Of a DNA stretch of 59,811 nt, positions 1-8,696 are shown one piece after another. This DNA comes from Anaerotalea alkaliphila (GTDB lineage Bacteria; Bacillota; Clostridia; Lachnospirales; Vallitaleaceae), in NCBI RefSeq assembly GCF_010179735.1, contig NZ_JAAEEH010000017.1, forward strand, positions 1 through 59,811, given 5' to 3'. The notes beneath the pieces were generated by a model, which did not search any database, had not been told where the DNA came from, and saw nothing but the letters and a program-made list of their open reading frames with translations. Every line of letters begins with the position of its first letter. Positions within the stretch are counted from its first letter, which is position 1. The translations under genes were made by a program, and so were the position numbers.

Positions 1-34
1 GATCACCGGCTAACATCCGCGAGTTGGTACAATC

Positions 35-111
35 GTGAAGAACCACATTTGGAGCAACTGGAGTTCGTCTCTAGTTGCTCTTTTTTGATTGCTCCAAATG
101 TGATACTTCAC
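35..111 (+). terminator. Nested hairpin: intrinsic terminator inside a longer inverted repeat
   Basis: GAGCAACT (52-59) pairs with AGTTGCTC (73-80), with an extra GAG/CTC pairing inside, and is followed by six T at 81-86: a classical rho-independent terminator, presumably of a gene lying left of the window. A second, longer inverted repeat surrounds it: 35-57 against 89-111, including a perfect 14-base match (44-57 with 89-102) and GTGAAG/CTTCAC at the ends. The two structures share bases 52-57, so they exclude each other. What precedes it is outside the window. Confidence 0.75.
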
Positions 112-193
112 TTATGAATTATAGCACGACCAGGCGGTTTTTGAAAGTTCCAACCCCTTTTTCCGGGGGATTTTGAAAAAGAGAAGGCTTTAA

Positions 194-222
194 TTGACAT
201 TTATTTCACACGCAGATATAAT
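194..222 (+). promoter_or_regulatory. rex promoter with possible Rex operator
   Basis: TTGACA (194-199), 17 bases, TATAAT (217-222): a perfect sigma-A consensus. The start point near 229 leaves no room for a ribosome binding site before the ATG at 232 and so supports the ATG at 283. Bases 194-211 (TTGACAT-4-TTCACAC) match the Rex palindrome TTGTGAA-4-TTCACAA at 10 of 14 positions, which would allow autoregulation by inference. Confidence 0.85.
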
Positions 223-282
223 AAAGTAAATATGGAAATGACAGTCAACACCAATAGAAGAACCAAGATCGGGGGCAAAAAA

Positions 283-921
283 ATGTCGGACAAGAAAATT
301 TCATCAGCGGTCATCAAAAGATTGCCCAGGTATTACCGCTATTTGGGAGAGTTGCTGGAAAATGACGTGGTAAGGATTTCCTCAAAGGAGCTCAGCGAGA
401 GGATGCACGTGACCGCATCCCAAATCCGTCAGGACTTGAACAATTTCGGCGGGTTCGGACAGCAAGGCTACGGATACAATGTGGAGCATCTGCACAAGGA
501 AATAGAAAAGATCCTGGGACTGGAGAAGACCTACAATGTCATCATCGTAGGTGTGGGTAACCTGGGACAGGCCTTGGCCAACTACATCGATTTTGAGAGG
601 AAGGGATTTGTGATCATCGGCCTCTTCGACGTGAACCCCCGCCTGGTGGGAATGACCGTGCGGGGGATTGAAGTCAAGGACATCGACGAGATGGAGGCCT
701 TCGTTCGGGAGAATACGGTGGACATCGCCGTGCTGACCCTGCCGAAGGCCAAAGCCCCCAAGGTGGCGACGGACATCGTGTCCTACGGTGTGAAGGGGAT
801 CTGGAACTTCGCCCCCATCGACCTGCAGCTCCGGGATGCGGATGCTACCGTGGAGAACGTCCACCTTTCGGAGAGCCTCATGACACTGAGCTACCGCCTG
901 AGCAACACGGACATGGAATGA
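283..921 (+). CDS. rex: Redox-sensing transcriptional repressor Rex
   Basis: Rex binds DNA when the NADH/NAD+ ratio is low and releases it when NADH rises, controlling fermentation and respiration genes. The 212-residue protein has the N-terminal winged helix (ISSAVIKRLPRYYRYL near residues 6-21; ASQIRQDLNNFG with the recognition helix around 45-56) followed by a Rossmann NAD(H) domain with GVGNLG at 90-95. Length is normal for the family. The ATG at 283 is preceded by GGGGG seven bases upstream. An in-frame ATG at 232 would add 17 residues but lies almost at the predicted transcription start, so I reject it. The gene is monocistronic, with its own promoter and terminator. Confidence 0.96.
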   Translation: MSDKKISSAVIKRLPRYYRYLGELLENDVVRISSKELSERMHVTASQIRQDLNNFGGFGQQGYGYNVEHLHKEIEKILGLEKTYNVIIVGVGNLGQALANYIDFERKGFVIIGLFDVNPRLVGMTVRGIEVKDIDEMEAFVRENTVDIAVLTLPKAKAPKVATDIVSYGVKGIWNFAPIDLQLRDADATVENVHLSESLMTLSYRLSNTDME

Positions 922-928
922 TCGAGGA

Positions 929-955
929 AAGAGCGTAGGGCTGCGCTCTTTTCTT
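929..955 (+). terminator. rex terminator
   Basis: AAGAGCG (929-935) pairs with CGCTCTT (944-950), followed by TTTTCTT. It begins eight bases after the rex stop codon. Confidence 0.75.
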
Positions 956-990
956 ATTGTCCGAAATCATGTAAAATGGAGGGGTGCCTT

Positions 991-1368
991 ATGATAATAG
1001 GAATCGGCACGGACCTGGTGGAAGTGGACAGGATGGAGAAGGCCGCGTCCCGGAAGAACTTTATGGAGAGCTACTTCACCGCTAGGGAACGGGAGCTTTT
1101 CGGGAGGCGCAATTGGAAAATCCAGACCATCGCCGGGAATTTTGCCGTGAAGGAAGCTGTCTCCAAGGCCTTGGGTACGGGAATCGGGAACGTGCGGCTG
1201 GTGGATGTGGAGGTCTTGCGGGACAGCCTGGGGAAGCCGGTTGTCCATCTGCACGGGTATGCGAAAAGCCATGCCCAGGCGCTGGGGGTGGACCGGATCC
1301 ATGCCAGCATTTCCCACACCGGACAGCAGGCCATGGCGTTCGTTGTAGCAGAAGGGGGTGGCATGTGA
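991..1368 (+). CDS. acpS: Holo-[acyl-carrier-protein] synthase
   Basis: Transfers 4'-phosphopantetheine from CoA to the serine of acyl carrier protein, activating it for fatty acid synthesis. The 125-residue protein begins MIIGIGTDLVEVDR, with the Mg2+-binding Asp8, and carries FAVKEAVSKAL with Glu55, the usual metal/CoA site residues. The start at 991 has GGAGGGG seven bases upstream; an ATG at 976 would precede that ribosome binding site. The stop codon overlaps the start of nnr (TGATG), so the two are translationally coupled. The order acpS-nnr-alr is common in Firmicutes. Confidence 0.96.
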   Translation: MIIGIGTDLVEVDRMEKAASRKNFMESYFTARERELFGRRNWKIQTIAGNFAVKEAVSKALGTGIGNVRLVDVEVLRDSLGKPVVHLHGYAKSHAQALGVDRIHASISHTGQQAMAFVVAEGGGM

Positions 1369-2930
1369 TGTATGCGTTGGATAGCGCACAGATACGGGCA
1401 TTGGACCAGGAGACCATACAAGTGTTGGGGTTGCCCTCCGTGGTCCTGATGGACCAGGCCGCCCAGGCGGTGGCCCATCAGGTAATGGTTTGGGCGGACC
1501 GGAGCCGGAGGGACCGGAGGGGGACGGAAACGGTGGTCCTGTGCGGACCGGGGAACAATGGGGGGGACGGATTCTGCGCCGCCAGGCACCTGTTTTTGGA
1601 AGGGATGCCTGTCAGGGTTTTCCTGGTGGGCGGGAAGGATAAGATGACCCGGGACGCCAGGGTTTTCCACGACCACGCGCTGTGCCTGGGGGTACAGGTG
1701 GCGGAACTGGAGGAGGGCGGTGCCGCGTGGGACAGCCTGGGGCAGGCGCTTAAGCATGCCGACGTGGTGGTGGACGCCCTCTTCGGGATCGGTCTGAGCC
1801 GGCCGCCGGGAGGGGCGTTCGCCCGGGCCATCCGGGAGATGAACGGATGTGGCGCCTACAGGATTGCCGTGGACGTGCCCTCCGGCGTGGATGCGGACAC
1901 GGGAGAGGTGCCGGGAATCTGCCTGCAGGCGGATGAGACGGTCACTTTCTGCATGCCCAAAAAGGGGATCCTGTTTTTCCCTGGAGCGGGAATGGCGGGA
2001 AAGGTGGAGGTGGCGCCCATCGGGATCCCTCCCTTCCTGGTGGAAAGGCTGGAGGGCAAGCTCCGGGTCCTGGACGGGTCCGCAGGCGCCTGGCTGCCCA
2101 AGAGGCCCAGGGATGCCCACAAGGGAAGCTGCGGCCGGGTGCTGGTGGTCGCCGGATCCCCGGGGATGCCGGGAGCGGCGGTCCTGGCCGCAAAAGCCGC
2201 CTGCCGGAGCGGAGCCGGACTGGTAAAGCTGTTCATGGACCGTTCCATTAGGGATGTGGTCCACATGTCCATTCCGGAGGTCCTTGGTACCTCCTATGAC
2301 AGGGCGGAGGGGCTCGATTCCGGAGTGCTCCAGGAACTGGAGGAGGCATTGGGCTGGGCGGATGCGGTGCTGGCCGGTCCGGGACTGTCCCTGGACCCCT
2401 TCGCCGAAGGCCTGGTGCGCCAAGTGCTGGAAAAATCCAGGATACCAGTGGTGCTGGATGCGGACGCGCTGACCCTGGCCGCACGGAATCCGGATTGGCT
2501 AAGGGACAGGAAGGCCCCCGTGGTGCTCACCCCCCATGTGGGGGAGATGGCAAGGCTTTCGGGGATGTCCGGAGACGACGTAGCCCGGAGGATGGAGGCC
2601 ACTGCCCGGGAGTATGCCCGTGCCCAAGGGGCAGTGATGGTCCTGAAGAGCGCCCGGACGGTGGTGGCGGACCCCCGGGGGGAAACCTGCCTGAGCTTGG
2701 GGGGCAACAACGGCATGGCCACCGCCGGTTCGGGGGACGTGCTGGCAGGCTTGGTGGCCGGACTTTTGGGCCAAGGGGCGGAACCCTTCGGCGGGGCCTG
2801 TCTGGGCGTCCATCTCCACGGCCTGGCGGGGGACCTGGCCAGGGATGCCCTAGGGGAGCGGAGCCTCCTCGCCACGGACCTGCTTTCCCACCTGCCCCAG
2901 GCCATGAAAAGAATATCGGAAGAAATGTGA
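1368..2930 (+). CDS. nnr: Bifunctional NAD(P)H-hydrate epimerase / ADP-dependent NAD(P)H-hydrate dehydratase
   Basis: Repairs damaged nicotinamide cofactors: the N-terminal YjeF_N domain interconverts R and S forms of NAD(P)HX, and the C-terminal ribokinase-like domain dehydrates S-NAD(P)HX using ADP. GPGNNGGDG at residues 60-68 marks the epimerase. AGSPGMPGAAVLAAK and the nucleotide-binding GNNGMATAGSGDVLAG (about residue 440) mark the dehydratase. At 520 residues it is full length for the fused protein. The ATG at 1368 overlaps the acpS stop; a GTG three bases earlier is an alternative. It is probably co-transcribed with acpS and alr. Confidence 0.95.
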   Translation: MYALDSAQIRALDQETIQVLGLPSVVLMDQAAQAVAHQVMVWADRSRRDRRGTETVVLCGPGNNGGDGFCAARHLFLEGMPVRVFLVGGKDKMTRDARVFHDHALCLGVQVAELEEGGAAWDSLGQALKHADVVVDALFGIGLSRPPGGAFARAIREMNGCGAYRIAVDVPSGVDADTGEVPGICLQADETVTFCMPKKGILFFPGAGMAGKVEVAPIGIPPFLVERLEGKLRVLDGSAGAWLPKRPRDAHKGSCGRVLVVAGSPGMPGAAVLAAKAACRSGAGLVKLFMDRSIRDVVHMSIPEVLGTSYDRAEGLDSGVLQELEEALGWADAVLAGPGLSLDPFAEGLVRQVLEKSRIPVVLDADALTLAARNPDWLRDRKAPVVLTPHVGEMARLSGMSGDDVARRMEATAREYARAQGAVMVLKSARTVVADPRGETCLSLGGNNGMATAGSGDVLAGLVAGLLGQGAEPFGGACLGVHLHGLAGDLARDALGERSLLATDLLSHLPQAMKRISEEM

Positions 2931-2939
2931 GGAATCGTG

Positions 2940-4097
2940 ATGAACCACCATAGGGTCTATGCGGAAATAAATTTGGACAACATCGTCCACAACCTGGGGC
3001 AGATCAAGGCCCATGTGCGTCCCGGATGCAAGGTGATGGGCGTCATCAAGGCGGACGGATACGGCCATGGGGCCATGGCGGTGGCCAATGTCCTGATGGA
3101 AGAGGGGGTGGACTATCTGGGGGTGGCCATGATCCACGAAGCGGTGGCCCTGCGCAAGTACAAGGTCCACCTGCCCATCCTGGTGCTTGGATACACGGTG
3201 GAAGAACACCTGCCTGACCTTGTGAAGTACGACATCATCCAGACGGTCTTCACCTACGGGATGGCGGAAAAGATCTCCCGCACCGCCGTGTCCATGAACA
3301 AGAAGGCGGTGATCCACCTGAAGGTGGACAGCGGCATGGGCAGGATCGGCTTCCTGCCGGACGCCTCCTCCCTGGAGGAGATCAAGCGGATCGCAGCCCT
3401 TCCCAATCTGGTCATCGAAGGGATCTTCACCCATTTTGCCAAGGCGGACGCCAGGGACAAAAGCTTCACCCTCCGGCAAAAAGAGGTTTTCGAAAACTTC
3501 CTCCAGGCCCTGGAAGAGGAGGGTGTCCGTATCCCCCTCCGGCATGCGTCCAACAGCGCCGGCGCCATGGAAGTGGAGGAAGCCCACTACGAACTGGTGC
3601 GTACGGGAATCGCCCTGTACGGGCTCTATCCTTCGGAGGAGGTGGACAGCGGGGTTCTGGACCTGAAACCGGCCCTTTCCCTGGTCAGCAGCGTGATTTT
3701 CGTGAAGGAGGTGGAAGCGGGGACGCCCATCAGCTACGGCGGGGACTTCGTCACCAGCAGGAGGACCAAGGTGGCCACCATCCCGGTGGGGTATGGGGAC
3801 GGATACGCCCGTTCCCTGTCCTCCAAGGGAAGGGTGCTGATCCGCGGGGCCTACGCGCCCATCCTGGGGAGGGTCTGCATGGACCAGTTCATGGTGGATG
3901 TGACGGAAATCCCGGGCGTCGTGGAACGGGACGAGGCCGTCCTGATCGGCTCCAGGGGGGGGAACTCCATCACGGTGGAGGAGGTGGCCGCCCACATGCA
4001 GACCATCAATTACGAGGTCGTCTGCCAGATCGGGAAGAGGGTGCCGCGGGTCTTCCTCCGGCAGGGCAAACCCTTGTTTTCGATCGATTATTTCTAG
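2940..4097 (+). CDS. alr: Alanine racemase
   Basis: PLP enzyme converting L- to D-alanine for peptidoglycan. The PLP-binding lysine is Lys37 in the typical motif VIKADGYGHG, and the catalytic tyrosine region TIPVGYGDGYAR is present in the C-terminal half. At 385 residues it has normal length. GAGGA lies about six bases before the ATG at 2940; a GTG at 2937 is a possible but less well placed start. Nine bases separate it from nnr, so it is the third gene of the acpS operon. Confidence 0.96.
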   Translation: MNHHRVYAEINLDNIVHNLGQIKAHVRPGCKVMGVIKADGYGHGAMAVANVLMEEGVDYLGVAMIHEAVALRKYKVHLPILVLGYTVEEHLPDLVKYDIIQTVFTYGMAEKISRTAVSMNKKAVIHLKVDSGMGRIGFLPDASSLEEIKRIAALPNLVIEGIFTHFAKADARDKSFTLRQKEVFENFLQALEEEGVRIPLRHASNSAGAMEVEEAHYELVRTGIALYGLYPSEEVDSGVLDLKPALSLVSSVIFVKEVEAGTPISYGGDFVTSRRTKVATIPVGYGDGYARSLSSKGRVLIRGAYAPILGRVCMDQFMVDVTEIPGVVERDEAVLIGSRGGNSITVEEVAAHMQTINYEVVCQIGKRVPRVFLRQGKPLFSIDYF

Positions 4098-4124
4098 GGA
4101 AATGGGAAAAAAGGAAGGAAAACC

Positions 4125-5486
4125 ATGGAAAATAAAGGATTTTACAGGAAGCTGCTGGCCATCGCCATGCCGGTGGCGTTCCAGAATCTGATAACCTCTT
4201 TTGTGAACACCATCGACGTGTTCATGATCAGCTCCCTGGGGAGCGAATCCATTTCCGGCGTGGGGATCGCCAACCGGGTGTTTTTCCTGCTCCATCTCTT
4301 CCTCTTCGGGACGGCCAGCGGGTCCGCCATCCTGACCGCCCAGTTCTGGGGGGCGGGGGATGTGAAGAGCATCCGCAAGGCCCTGGGCATAAGCCTCACC
4401 CTGGGCATGGGTGGTGCGGCCCTATTCACCTTGGGGGCGGTGGCTTTTCCGGAATTCATCCTGGGGCTTTTCACCCGGGAGGCCGGGGTGGTCGCGGAAG
4501 GCGCAGGCTATCTGCGGATCGTGGGGGTCAGCTACGGATTCACGGCGGTGGCGTTCGCCTACATGTTCGTCCTGCGGAGCACCGGCGTGGTCAAGCTGCC
4601 GGTGGTGGTCACCGTCATAGCGGTGGTCCTGAACACCTTCTTCAACTATGTGCTGATTTTCGGGCATTTCGGCGCCCCCCGGCTGGGCGTCCAGGGGGCG
4701 GCGTACGCCACCGTGGCCGCCCGGGCCTTCGAATGCCTTCTCCTGCTGCATCTGAGCTACCGCTTCGCCTTTCCCACAGCGGGAAAAATCAGGGAGTTGT
4801 TTTCCTATTCCATGGAGTTTTTCCTGAAATACGTGAAAATCGTGCTGCCTGTAGTGGCGAACGAGCTGGCCTGGGCCCTGGGGGTGACCATGTATGCGGT
4901 GGTGTTCGGACGGATGGGCAAGGAGGTCATGGCCTCCATGACGATCACCCAGACCGTGGAGCAGTTCGCGTTCGTGTTGGCCTTCGGGGTCGCAAACGCC
5001 AGCGGGGTCATCCTGGGGAACTCCCTGGGGGCGGACCGGAAGGACGAGGCCATGGCCTACGCCAAGCGCTTCCTGAAGATCGGGGCAAGCATCGGCCTGG
5101 GCATGGGAGCCTTCATGTACCTTGCGGCCCCCTGGGTCACGGGAATCTTTAGGATAGAACCCCTGGTGGCCACCTACGTGCTGGGGACCTTGCGGGTGTT
5201 CAGCCTGTTCATGTTCTTCAAGGTGATGAACCTGGTGGCCATCGTAGGCATCCTGCGCAGCGGTGGGGACACCGCCTACACCATGCTGCTGGATGTGTTG
5301 GGCGTATGGGTGGTTGCGGTTCCCCTTGCCTTCTTCAGCGGTCTTGTGCTGGGCTTGGACATCCGGGTGGTGTACGCCCTGATCATGGTGGAGGAAGTCC
5401 TAAAGGTTGGATTCGCCATCCACAGGACCGTTTCCGGCAAGTGGCTCAAGAATCTGGCCAGCGACCCGGTGCATGCCCAGGTCTGA
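4125..5486 (+). CDS. MATE family efflux transporter
   Basis: A 453-residue polytopic membrane protein with about twelve hydrophobic segments and the MATE arrangement of two homologous halves: PVAFQNLITSFVNTIDVFMI near the N-terminus and VLPVVANELAWALGVTMY in the middle. MATE proteins expel cationic drugs or metabolites in exchange for Na+ or H+. The substrate cannot be told from sequence. AAGGAAGGA precedes the ATG. The gene follows alr by 27 bases with no terminator between, so it is probably the last gene of that operon. Confidence 0.93.
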   Translation: MENKGFYRKLLAIAMPVAFQNLITSFVNTIDVFMISSLGSESISGVGIANRVFFLLHLFLFGTASGSAILTAQFWGAGDVKSIRKALGISLTLGMGGAALFTLGAVAFPEFILGLFTREAGVVAEGAGYLRIVGVSYGFTAVAFAYMFVLRSTGVVKLPVVVTVIAVVLNTFFNYVLIFGHFGAPRLGVQGAAYATVAARAFECLLLLHLSYRFAFPTAGKIRELFSYSMEFFLKYVKIVLPVVANELAWALGVTMYAVVFGRMGKEVMASMTITQTVEQFAFVLAFGVANASGVILGNSLGADRKDEAMAYAKRFLKIGASIGLGMGAFMYLAAPWVTGIFRIEPLVATYVLGTLRVFSLFMFFKVMNLVAIVGILRSGGDTAYTMLLDVLGVWVVAVPLAFFSGLVLGLDIRVVYALIMVEEVLKVGFAIHRTVSGKWLKNLASDPVHAQV

Positions 5487-5508
5487 CCGCGTGGGAAGCA
5501 TGCGGTCC

Positions 5509-5537
5509 TTGCGGAACGGTGCAAATGATGGTAGAAT
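5509..5537 (+). promoter_or_regulatory. yebC promoter
   Basis: TTGCGG (5509-5514), 17 bases, TAGAAT (5532-5537), 38 bases before the yebC start. Confidence 0.7.
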
Positions 5538-5575
5538 ATGGAAGAAAAATTTTCGAGCATTAAAGGAGCGATTCG

Positions 5576-6307
5576 ATGTCAGGACATTCCAAGTTTGCAA
5601 ACATCAAACATAAAAAGGAAAGAACGGATGTCCAGAGGGGCAAGATTTTCACCAAGCTGGGAAGGGAACTGGCGGTGGCGGTGAAGATGGGGGGCTCGGA
5701 CCCTTCCACGAACACGAAGCTGAAGGACGTGGTGGCCAAGGCGAAGGCCAGCAACATGCCCAACGACACCATCGCCAGAAGCATCAAGAAGGCTGCCGGG
5801 GAACTGGATTCGGTGAACTACGAGACCATCGTCTATGAAGGCTATGGAATCAACGGCATCGCCGTCATCGTGGAGTGCCTCACGGACAACAAGAACCGCA
5901 CCGCCGCCAATGTGCGACACGCCTTTTCCAAGAACGGCGGGAACATGGGAACCACGGGCTGCGTCTCCTTCCTTTTCGACCGGAAGGGGGAGATTGTGTT
6001 GGAGCGGAACGAGGACCTGGACGAGGACGCGGTCATGATGGCCGCCATAGAGGCCGGAGCAGAGGATGTCTACAGCGAGGAGGAGGGCCTGGAGGTCGTC
6101 ACGGCGGTGGAGGATTTTTCCGCAGTCGTGGAGGCGGTGGAAGCGTTGGGGATAACCCCCATTTCCGCGGAAATCACCATGATCCCCCAGACCACCACAG
6201 ACCTGGAAGATCCGGATGACCGGAAGAAGATGCGGAAAATCCTGGACCAGCTGGAAGACGACGACGACGTGCAGAACGTTTTCACCAATTGGGGCAACGA
6301 AGAATAA
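5576..6307 (+). CDS. yebC: YebC/PmpR family DNA-binding regulator
   Basis: A 243-residue member of the YebC/TACO1 family, starting with the diagnostic [14 protein letters not shown] and continuing with [18 protein letters not shown]. Members have been described as transcription regulators (PmpR) and more recently as translation factors that help ribosomes through difficult stretches; the sequence does not decide between these roles. The acidic C-terminal tail ([16 protein letters not shown]) is typical. AAAGGAG lies seven bases before the start. It has its own promoter and is followed by a strong terminator, so it is largely monocistronic. Confidence 0.95.
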   Translation: MSGHSKFANIKHKKERTDVQRGKIFTKLGRELAVAVKMGGSDPSTNTKLKDVVAKAKASNMPNDTIARSIKKAAGELDSVNYETIVYEGYGINGIAVIVECLTDNKNRTAANVRHAFSKNGGNMGTTGCVSFLFDRKGEIVLERNEDLDEDAVMMAAIEAGAEDVYSEEEGLEVVTAVEDFSAVVEAVEALGITPISAEITMIPQTTTDLEDPDDRKKMRKILDQLEDDDDVQNVFTNWGNEE

Positions 6308-6316
6308 ACAACGCAG

Positions 6317-6340
6317 GGCTGTCCAAGGGCAGCCTTTTTT
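6317..6340 (+). terminator. yebC terminator
   Basis: A seven-pair GC-rich stem (6317-6323 with 6328-6334) with loop CAAG, followed by six T. It lies between yebC and ligA, so ligA expression depends on read-through or on a promoter I could not identify. Confidence 0.85.
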
Positions 6341-6363
6341 GCAGGAAGGCAGGAAGAAGACCC

Positions 6364-8346
6364 ATGGATGCGGATACCAAGAAGAGGATGTCGTGGCTCG
6401 TCAAGACCCTGAACCATGCGCTGCAGGAGTACCACCAGCACGACAGCGAGGTCATGTCCAACTACGAGTACGACCTGCTGTATGACGAGCTGCTGGAGCT
6501 GGAAAACCGGACCGGCCAGGTCCTGGCGGGCAGTCCCACCCAGAAGGTGGGGTATGCCGTGTCGGAATCCCTGCCCAAGGAAAGGCACGAAACCCCCATG
6601 CTTTCCCTGGACAAGACAAAGGACAGGGAAGCCCTGAAGGCCTGGCTGAAGGACCAGGAGGGGCTGCTCTCCTATAAGCTGGACGGCCTCACCATCGTGC
6701 TGACCTTCGAAGGGGGTGCCCTTGCCAAGGCGGTGACCAGAGGCAACGGGACCATCGGGGAAGTGGTGACAGGAAACGCCAGGACCTTCATCAACCTGCC
6801 CCTGCGGATCCCCTTCCAGGGGAAGCTGGTGGTCCGGGGGGAAGCGGTGATCGCCTACGGGGATTTCGAAAAGATCAACAGGAAGCTGCCCGTGGAAGCC
6901 CATTACAAGAACCCCCGGAACCTCTGCAGCGGCAGCATCCGGCAGTTGAACAGCCAAGTCACCGCGGAGCGGATGGTCAGATTCTACGGGTTCGAATTGG
7001 TGGACGCCCACGGGGAGGGCTTCACCCGCAGGGAAGACCAGCTGCATTTCCTGGAAAAGCAGGGGATTGAGACGGTGCCCTACAGGAAGGTGGTGGCGGA
7101 GGACCTGGAGGAGGCTTTGGACCGCTTTGCGGTGGACGCCAAGACCCATGAGATCGGTTCGGACGGACTGGTGCTGGCCTTCAACGACCTGGCGTACGGG
7201 ACCGGTCTGGGAAGCACCTCCCGGTTCCCCAAACACTCCATCGCCTTCAAGTGGGAGGACGAAGTCCGGGAGACCACCTTGCAGGACATCGAATGGAGCG
7301 CCTCCAGGACGGGCCTCCTGAACCCCATCGCCCTCTTCGAACCCGTGGACCTGGAGGGAAGCAGGGTGGGAAGGGCGAGCCTCCACAACGTGAGCGTTCT
7401 GGAAGGGTTGGCGCTGGGACTGGGGGACCGGATCCTGGTGTACAAGGCCAACATGATCATTCCCCAAATCGCCGCCAACCTGACGAGGAGCGGTGGGGCC
7501 CCCCTGCCGGAGGCATGTCCCGTATGCGGTGGGGAAACCAGGATCCGGCAGGAGGGGGATGTCAGGGTCCTGACCTGCCCGAATGCCCTGTGCCCGGCCA
7601 AGCAGGTGAAGGCCTTCGCCCATTTCGTCTCCAGGGACGCGTTGAATGTGGAAGGGCTCAGCCAGGCGACGGTGGAGAAATTGGTACAGAAGGGGTTGGT
7701 CCAGGAGTATGCCGACTTCTTCCGGCTGGAGCCCTACGCCGACCAGATCCGGGAGCTGGAGGGGTTCGGGGAAAAGTCCTGCAGGAACCTGCTGGATGCC
7801 CTGGAGAAGGCCAGGAAGGTGCCGCTCCCCAACTTCCTCTATGCGTTGGGCATCCCCCATGTGGGCTTGAACAACGCGAAGCTGCTGGCAAAGCGCTTCA
7901 GGGGAAGCCTGGAAGCAATCCTGAAGGCTGACCTGGGGGACCTGGGGGCCATCGACGGCTTCGGACAGGTCCGCGCGGAAGCCGTCCACGGCTATTTCCA
8001 TGACCCGGACAAGATGGCCAGGGTGGAACGGGTGCTGGAATTCCTGGAGCTGGAGGCGGAGGCGGAAGTTCCGGAGGCCGGGGAAGAAGCCAGCCCCCTG
8101 GCGGGGATGGCCTTCGTCATCACGGGAAGCCTGGAGCGCTTCAAGAACCGGAAGGAGCTGGAAGGGCTGATCGAGTCCCTGGGAGGCAAGGTCACGGGAA
8201 GCGTCACCAAAAAAACCGATTATCTGTTGAACAACGACACCCTGTCCGCTTCCGGCAAGAACAAGAAGGCCAAGGAGCTGGGAATACCAATCCTTTCGGA
8301 AGGGGACTTCCTGGAACGGTGGGTTCACAAAAATGGGGCCGTATGA
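6364..8346 (+). CDS. ligA: NAD+-dependent DNA ligase
   Basis: Seals nicks in DNA during replication and repair using NAD+. The 660-residue protein has the N-terminal Ia region (YEYDLLYDEL, about residues 34-43), adenylation motif KLDG with catalytic Lys105, an OB fold, a four-cysteine zinc finger (CPVCGG...CPNALC), helix-hairpin-helix repeats and a C-terminal BRCT domain (about 578-655). The motif usually written HRAGDVIP is replaced by YKANMIIP, a variant in the OB domain. The ATG at 6364 follows AGGAAG; upstream in-frame codons would run back through the yebC terminator. It is the only DNA ligase seen here. Confidence 0.95.
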   Translation: MDADTKKRMSWLVKTLNHALQEYHQHDSEVMSNYEYDLLYDELLELENRTGQVLAGSPTQKVGYAVSESLPKERHETPMLSLDKTKDREALKAWLKDQEGLLSYKLDGLTIVLTFEGGALAKAVTRGNGTIGEVVTGNARTFINLPLRIPFQGKLVVRGEAVIAYGDFEKINRKLPVEAHYKNPRNLCSGSIRQLNSQVTAERMVRFYGFELVDAHGEGFTRREDQLHFLEKQGIETVPYRKVVAEDLEEALDRFAVDAKTHEIGSDGLVLAFNDLAYGTGLGSTSRFPKHSIAFKWEDEVRETTLQDIEWSASRTGLLNPIALFEPVDLEGSRVGRASLHNVSVLEGLALGLGDRILVYKANMIIPQIAANLTRSGGAPLPEACPVCGGETRIRQEGDVRVLTCPNALCPAKQVKAFAHFVSRDALNVEGLSQATVEKLVQKGLVQEYADFFRLEPYADQIRELEGFGEKSCRNLLDALEKARKVPLPNFLYALGIPHVGLNNAKLLAKRFRGSLEAILKADLGDLGAIDGFGQVRAEAVHGYFHDPDKMARVERVLEFLELEAEAEVPEAGEEASPLAGMAFVITGSLERFKNRKELEGLIESLGGKVTGSVTKKTDYLLNNDTLSASGKNKKAKELGIPILSEGDFLERWVHKNGAV

Positions 8347-8352
8347 TAGAAT
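8324..8352 (+). promoter_or_regulatory. gatCAB promoter
   Basis: TTCACA (8324-8329), 17 bases, TAGAAT (8347-8352), overlapping the end of ligA. The predicted start point is about 33 bases before gatC. Confidence 0.75.
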
Positions 8353-8391
8353 GAGCATATTGCCAAGGTGTTGGAACAAGGAGGAACGACT

Positions 8392-8679
8392 TTGAAGATT
8401 ACGAGAGAAGAAGTGGAAAGGGTGGCCCATCTGGCCAGACTCAACCTTACAGAGAAGGAAAAGGAACAGATGACCAGGGACATGGAGGCCATCATCGGAT
8501 TTGCGGATCAGATCAACAGCTGCGACATCCACGACGTGAAACCCACAGCCCATATCATTCCCATCAACAATGTCTTCCGTGAGGACGTGGTGGTTGCCTC
8601 CATGGACCGGGAGCAGCTGCTGGAGAACGCCCCCAACCAGGAACAAGGTTGCTTCAGCGTGCCACAGGTTGTGGAATAA
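8392..8679 (+). CDS. gatC: Aspartyl/glutamyl-tRNA amidotransferase subunit C
   Basis: Small subunit that stabilises GatA and clamps the GatCAB complex. A perfect AAGGAGG (8378-8384) lies seven bases before a TTG codon at 8392, giving a 95-residue protein that starts [17 protein letters not shown], the usual GatC N-terminus. An earlier in-frame TTG at 8368 would lie before this ribosome binding site, so I reject it. Weak TTG initiation may set subunit ratio. First gene of gatC-gatA-gatB. Confidence 0.94.
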   Translation: MKITREEVERVAHLARLNLTEKEKEQMTRDMEAIIGFADQINSCDIHDVKPTAHIIPINNVFREDVVVASMDREQLLENAPNQEQGCFSVPQVVE

Positions 8680-8696
8680 GGAAAAGGAGAAACGGC

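Noticed and set aside
35-111. Inverted repeat as the end of an insertion sequence
   Set aside because: No transposase or target duplication nearby, and the internal terminator explains it better.
232-282. Upstream start for rex at 232
   Set aside because: Only a few bases after the predicted transcription start and without a ribosome binding site.
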